Shown one piece after another: positions 60,629 to 64,000 of a stretch of DNA of 64,000 nt (positions are counted from its first letter, which is position 1; each line of letters begins with the position of its first letter). The notes beneath the pieces are model-generated. The model was not told the DNA's origin, did not search any database, and saw only the letters and a program-made list of their open reading frames with translations. Location of the stretch: positions 248,001 through 312,000 of the forward strand of contig NZ_JAMPYG010000002.1 of the NCBI RefSeq assembly GCF_023700745.1, in the 5' to 3' direction. Position numbers and translations under genes: made by a program. This DNA comes from Rhodoferax sp. (lineage in GTDB: Bacteria; Pseudomonadota; Gammaproteobacteria; Burkholderiales; Burkholderiaceae_C).

Positions 60629-62233
60629 TCAGGCCAGGGCCGCTTCTGCAGGAGCGACAGCCACTGGTTTTTCCGCCGCTGGCGTGCGGATCAGGTGATC
60701 AAAGGCACTCAGCGCGGCTTTGGCGCCGTCACCGGCGGCAATCACGATCTGCTTGTACGGCACGGTGGTGCAGTCGCCCGCAGCAAACACGCCGGGCAGA
60801 TTGGTGTGGCCTTTGGCGTCCACCACGATTTCACCGAACTTGCTGAGTTCGACCGTGCCCTTGAGCCATTCGGTGTTGGGCACCAGGCCAATTTGCACAA
60901 ACACGCCTTCGAGCGGCACCAGGTGCTCTTCGTTACTGGCGCGGTCCTTGTAGCGCATACCGTTGACCTTGCCGTCGGCACCGGTGATCTCGGTGGTCTG
61001 GGCGTTGGTGTGCACTGTCACGTTGGGCAGGCTGTGCAGTTTCTTGACCAGCACCGCGTCGGCCTTGAGCTCAGGCATGAATTCGATCACGGTGACGTGC
61101 TTGACGACACCGGCCAGGTCGATGGCGGCCTCGACGCCAGAATTGCCGCCGCCGATCACGGCCACGTCCTTGCCCTTGAACAGCGGGCCGTCGCAGTGCG
61201 GGCAATAAGCCACGCCCTTGTTTTTGTACTCCTGCTCGCCGGGCACGTTGACATTGCGCCAGCGGGCACCCGTGGACAAAATCACGGTGCGTGATTTCAG
61301 CGTGCCGCCATTGGCCAGCTTGACTTCAATCAGCCCACCGGGCTGGCTGGCCGGCACGATGGCGTCGGCACGCTGCAGGTTCATGATGTCAACGTCGTAG
61401 GCCCGGGTTTGGGCCTCCATTGCAGCGGCAAATTTCGGGCCGTCGGTCTCTAACACCGAAATGTAGTTTTCGATGGCCATGGTGTCGTTGACCTGACCGC
61501 CAAAGCGCTCGGCTGCCACGCCGGTACGAATCCCTTTGCGTGCGGCGTACACGGCGGCTGCGGCACCGGCCGGGCCGCCGCCAACGATCAGCACCTCATA
61601 GGGGTCTTTGGCACTGAGCTTGGCGGCGTCGCGCGCCGCCGCACCGGTATCGAGCTTGCCGACGATTTCTTCCAGCAGCATGCGGCCCGAGCCGAAATTC
61701 TCGCCGTTGAGAAAAACGATTGGCACGGCCATGATTTCACGGCGTGTCACTTCTTCCTGGAAGGCGCCGCCCTCGATCACCGTGGTCTTGACCTTGGGGT
61801 TGAGGATGGCCATCAACGACAGCGCCTGCACCACGTCGGGGCAGTTGTGGCAGCTCAGCGACATGAAGACCTCAAAGTTGAAGTCGCCATCGAGCGCCCT
61901 GATCTGGTCGAGCACATCGGCCTCGAACTTGGGCGGGTGGCCGCCGGTCCAGAGCAGGGCCAGCACCAGCGAGGTGAACTCGTGGCCGAGCGGCAGGCCA
62001 GCAAAGCGCACGCCCTGCGTCTCACCCTGACGCGCCACCACAAACGAAGGCTTGCGGGCATCCACGCCGTTGGTGTCGAGTGTGACCTTGTCGGACAGGC
62101 TGACGATGCTCTCCAGCAGTTCGCGCATGTCGACGCTGGTCTGGCTCGCATCCAGCGAGGCAATCAGTTGGATGGGCTGGCGCAGCAGGGCCAGGTATTG
62201 CTGCAATTGCGATTTGAGGCTGTCGTCGAGCAT
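60629..62233 (-). CDS. ahpF: Alkyl hydroperoxide reductase subunit F
   Basis: Flavoprotein reductase of AhpC, 534 aa from the ATG at 62233 ([20 protein letters not shown]). N-terminal thioredoxin-fold domain with the CHNC disulfide ([12 protein letters not shown]). FAD motif [18 protein letters not shown]; second redox disulfide CPHC ([14 protein letters not shown]); NAD(P)H motif [17 protein letters not shown]. The long upstream extension of this frame is not coding. It follows ahpC by about 170 bp. Confidence 0.96.
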   Translation of the reverse strand: MLDDSLKSQLQQYLALLRQPIQLIASLDASQTSVDMRELLESIVSLSDKVTLDTNGVDARKPSFVVARQGETQGVRFAGLPLGHEFTSLVLALLWTGGHPPKFEADVLDQIRALDGDFNFEVFMSLSCHNCPDVVQALSLMAILNPKVKTTVIEGGAFQEEVTRREIMAVPIVFLNGENFGSGRMLLEEIVGKLDTGAAARDAAKLSAKDPYEVLIVGGGPAGAAAAVYAARKGIRTGVAAERFGGQVNDTMAIENYISVLETDGPKFAAAMEAQTRAYDVDIMNLQRADAIVPASQPGGLIEVKLANGGTLKSRTVILSTGARWRNVNVPGEQEYKNKGVAYCPHCDGPLFKGKDVAVIGGGNSGVEAAIDLAGVVKHVTVIEFMPELKADAVLVKKLHSLPNVTVHTNAQTTEITGADGKVNGMRYKDRASNEEHLVPLEGVFVQIGLVPNTEWLKGTVELSKFGEIVVDAKGHTNLPGVFAAGDCTTVPYKQIVIAAGDGAKAALSAFDHLIRTPAAEKPVAVAPAEAALA

Positions 62234-62370
62234 GGTTTTCTCCGGTTTCAGGGTGCAGTCCACTGCGACCTTGCGTTCATGACGCAGGCCGTGGAAGCAC
62301 AAGTTGATGGGATTTGCTGAGGGTAGCGCACGTGCCGGGGGATGTTTCGGCACCTGCGCTGCGCTCAACA

Positions 62371-62389
62371 CCCTGCCGGGTAGGCAGGG
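62371..62389. terminator. Hairpin between ahpC and ahpF
   Basis: CCCTGCC and GGCAGGG form a 7-bp stem with a 5-nt loop. No T run on the minus strand, so partial termination or an mRNA-processing boundary that would lower ahpF relative to ahpC. Confidence 0.5.
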
Positions 62390-62402
62390 GCGGTCAAGCT
62401 GA

Positions 62403-62966
62403 TCAGATCTTGCCGACCAGGTCGATCGACGGTGCAATGGTCTTGGCGCCTTCGTTCCACTTGGCAGGGCAGACTTCACCGGGGTGAGCAGCCACGTACT
62501 GGGCGGCGCGCAGCTTGCGCAGGGTTTCCTTGACGTCACGGGCAATCGCGTTGTCGTGTACTTCCATGGTCTTGATGACGCCGTCCGGGTTGATCACAAA
62601 GGTACCGCGCAGGGCCAAACCAGCTTCAGGGATGTGCACGCCAAAGGCGTTGGTCAAGGTGTGGGTCGGATCGCCAACCAGCGGAAACTTGGCCTTGCCC
62701 ACAGCGGGAGAGGTCTCGTGCCAGACTTTGTGCGAGAAATGGGTGTCGGTGGTCACGATGTAGACCTCAGCGCCGGCTTTCTGGAATTCGGCATAGTTGT
62801 CGGCCGCGTCTTCAACTTCGGTCGGGCAGTTGAAGGTAAAGGCAGCCGGCATGAAGATCACGACCGACCACTTGCCTTTCATGCTTTCGTTGCTGACTTC
62901 GACGAATTTGCCGTTGTGGAAGGCTTGGGCTTTGAAAGCGGGAACTTGCGTGTTGATCAATGACAT
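62403..62966 (-). CDS. ahpC: Alkyl hydroperoxide reductase subunit C (peroxiredoxin)
   Basis: 187-aa typical 2-Cys peroxiredoxin. ATG at 62966 with AAGGAATT upstream. Peroxidatic Cys in [14 protein letters not shown], resolving Cys in [14 protein letters not shown]. Reduced by AhpF. An OxyR-like site lies 60-95 bp upstream. Confidence 0.97.
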   Translation of the reverse strand: MSLINTQVPAFKAQAFHNGKFVEVSNESMKGKWSVVIFMPAAFTFNCPTEVEDAADNYAEFQKAGAEVYIVTTDTHFSHKVWHETSPAVGKAKFPLVGDPTHTLTNAFGVHIPEAGLALRGTFVINPDGVIKTMEVHDNAIARDVKETLRKLRAAQYVAAHPGEVCPAKWNEGAKTIAPSIDLVGKI

Positions 62967-63023
62967 AAGTAATTCCTTGAAGGTTGAAAAAAATAGGTCG
63001 GTTGTTTGCCGATAGGATCTATC

Positions 63024-63060
63024 ATAGTCCATTTCTATCGAATTCATGATGCATTATCAA
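63024..63060 (-). promoter_or_regulatory. OxyR-like binding site upstream of ahpC
   Basis: ATAG-N7-CTAT-N7-ATGA follows the OxyR spacing of four tetranucleotides at 7-bp intervals (63024, 63035, 63046); the fourth (TCAA at 63057) is poor. Located 58-94 bp before the ahpC ATG. Confidence 0.5.
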
Positions 63061-63161
63061 TAAGCTATTGATAGTCAAATTTAATGACGCGACGGCGCGC
63101 CCTTGCATCGATAAGCGGCATTCAATAGTCCGGATCAATCAAGCGCATTGACAGTACCAAT

Positions 63162-63189
63162 TTGACCAGTCGCTGTTTGGCCATATATG
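63162..63189 (+). promoter_or_regulatory. Possible sigma-70 promoter of the rubrerythrin gene
   Basis: TTGACC at 63162-63167 and TATATG at 63184-63189, 16 bp apart, about 70 bp before the rubrerythrin ATG. Confidence 0.4.
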
Positions 63190-63257
63190 CTGGATTTGTC
63201 TTTGGCACATTTTGCTCAAAGCCAATTTCTTTTTTCGTCAACTTCAAGGAGATTTCC

Positions 63258-63680
63258 ATGGCAGCACTCAAAGGCTCGAAAACGGAAGACAACCTGAAAG
63301 CCGCATTCGCTGGCGAATCCCAGGCCAACCGGCGTTATTTGTATTTCGCGAACAAGGCCGACGTGGAAGGCCAGCCTGACGTGGCGGCTCTGTTCCGCTC
63401 TACCGCGGAAGGCGAAACCGGTCACGCCCACGGTCACCTGGAATGGCTTGAACAATGTGGCGACCCGGCCACTGGCATGCCGTTCGGCGCCACCCGCCAA
63501 AACCTGGCCTCGGCTGTCGCTGGCGAAACCCATGAGTACACCGACATGTACCCCGGCATGGCCAAGACCGCACGCGAAGAAGGCCACGACGAGGTGGCCG
63601 ATTGGTTTGAAACCCTGGCCAAGGCCGAGCGTTCGCACGCCAACCGCTACGCCAAGGCCTTGGCCGAGCTGGTTGATTGA
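63258..63680 (+). CDS. Rubrerythrin-type di-iron protein without rubredoxin domain
   Basis: 140 aa from ATG 63258 preceded by AAGGAG. Ferritin-like domain with ligands in [35 protein letters not shown], and [20 protein letters not shown] followed by [13 protein letters not shown]. The C-terminal rubredoxin-like FeCys4 domain of classical rubrerythrin is missing, so electrons must come from a partner. Probable H2O2 reductase. Followed by the Fe-S protein gene. Confidence 0.92.
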   Translation: MAALKGSKTEDNLKAAFAGESQANRRYLYFANKADVEGQPDVAALFRSTAEGETGHAHGHLEWLEQCGDPATGMPFGATRQNLASAVAGETHEYTDMYPGMAKTAREEGHDEVADWFETLAKAERSHANRYAKALAELVD

Positions 63681-63697
63681 TGTTTGAGTGATTCGTG

Positions 63698-63721
63698 TTG
63701 GGCGCTGCCTGCAGCGCCCAA
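63698..63721. terminator. Perfect hairpin after the rubrerythrin gene
   Basis: TTGGGCGCTG and CAGCGCCCAA make a perfect 10-bp stem with loop CCTG. No T run follows, so it may attenuate rather than end transcription into the Fe-S gene. Confidence 0.6.
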
Positions 63722-63803
63722 TGCCGACCCCAAGTCGCGCGACTGCGCCACGTGCCTTTGCTTTTCCCGAGCCACCACAACCGTCTTGACAAGGAAGATC
63801 ACC

Positions 63804-64000
63804 ATGGCCACCGAGGGCAATCTGTCAGCACCCACCCGTCATGCGATTGATTGGAAGAACCCCGAGTATTACGACGAAGAAAAAACCTTTGTCGAGTTGG
63901 AACGCATCTTTGACATCTGCCACGGTTGCCGCCGTTGCGTCAGCCTGTGCGGCGCATTTCCCACACTGTTCGACCTGGTGGACGAGAGCAAGACCATGGA
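63804..64000 (+). CDS. Fe-S oxidoreductase (HdrD/GlpC-like), 5' end only
   Basis: First 65 codons before the window ends. It starts MATEGNLSAPTRHAIDWKNP and contains a cluster motif DICHGCRRCVSLCGAFPTLF. AAGGAAG precedes the ATG. In related bacteria, as I recall, rubrerythrin is followed by such a heterodisulfide-reductase-like protein and a DUF3501 gene; it may be the electron donor to the rubrerythrin. Confidence 0.8.
   Translation, partial: MATEGNLSAPTRHAIDWKNPEYYDEEKTFVELERIFDICHGCRRCVSLCGAFPTLFDLVDESKTM

Overview
The window is a continuous piece of a betaproteobacterial chromosome. It most resembles Burkholderiales, family Comamonadaceae, possibly near Rhodoferax. This placement is an inference from remembered gene content and order (hprK-ptsN-hpf, a DUF4148 protein, DUF2322, an uvrA/MFS/ssb group, a TRAP transporter, rubrerythrin next to an Fe-S protein) and from fairly GC-rich coding DNA. 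No database search was possible. There is no prophage, no CRISPR array and no intact insertion sequence.

Layout. 1-5.8 kb, minus strand: 5' part of leuS, tolR/exbD, tolQ/exbB, dapB, bamE, then the PTS-Ntr and ribosome-hibernation genes hprK, ptsN and hpf. 6.1-14.6 kb: corA, mtnN, fadD, pntA-pntB, and a NUDIX hydrolase coupled to mnmA. 14.6-19.6 kb: a minus-strand operon for an RND efflux pump (adaptor, pump, small DUF2892 membrane protein) ending in an atypical CsoR/FrmR-family repressor.

19.6-27.2 kb is the most unusual part. It holds a single-domain response regulator, a monohaem cytochrome c, a receiver domain fused to a duplicated membrane hairpin, a membrane-anchored nine-haem cytochrome c, a cytochrome b561-type membrane protein, and a divergently oriented NtrC-type sigma-54 activator with its sensor kinase. 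The kinase's periplasmic domain carries two c-type haem motifs (CXXCH and CX4CH). One consensus and two good sigma-54 promoters drive the two small regulators and the cytochrome c, and a 13-bp sequence is repeated exactly in two of the promoter regions. I read this as a haem/redox-sensing two-component circuit controlling a quinone-linked multihaem electron-transfer module.

27.3-37.5 kb: ssb, an MFS transporter, uvrA, pyrF, a CDF metal transporter, a haemerythrin-histidine kinase, ppk2, a DUF2322 gene and a universal stress protein. 37.6-44.8 kb: an MFS pseudogene, a TRAP transporter (dctM, dctQ, dctP), a hypothetical gene, a multi-domain exported metallo-beta-lactamase-fold protein and a divergent TetR regulator with a perfect palindrome between them. 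44.9-48.2 kb: alpha/beta hydrolase plus OsmC, ChaC, DUF4148, a tiny DoxX-like fragment, a transposase remnant and tRNA-Leu(CAA).

48.2-57.5 kb is a sulfur and Fe-S block: cysM, tusA, sufA-B-C-D-S-U with every junction overlapping as ATGA, an Nfu-type carrier, an NsrR-like Rrf2 regulator, and serA. Serine made through SerA and cysteine made by CysM would feed the SufS desulfurase. 57.6-64 kb: valS, then peroxide defence (ahpF, ahpC with an OxyR-like site, rubrerythrin) and the start of an Fe-S oxidoreductase cut by the window end.
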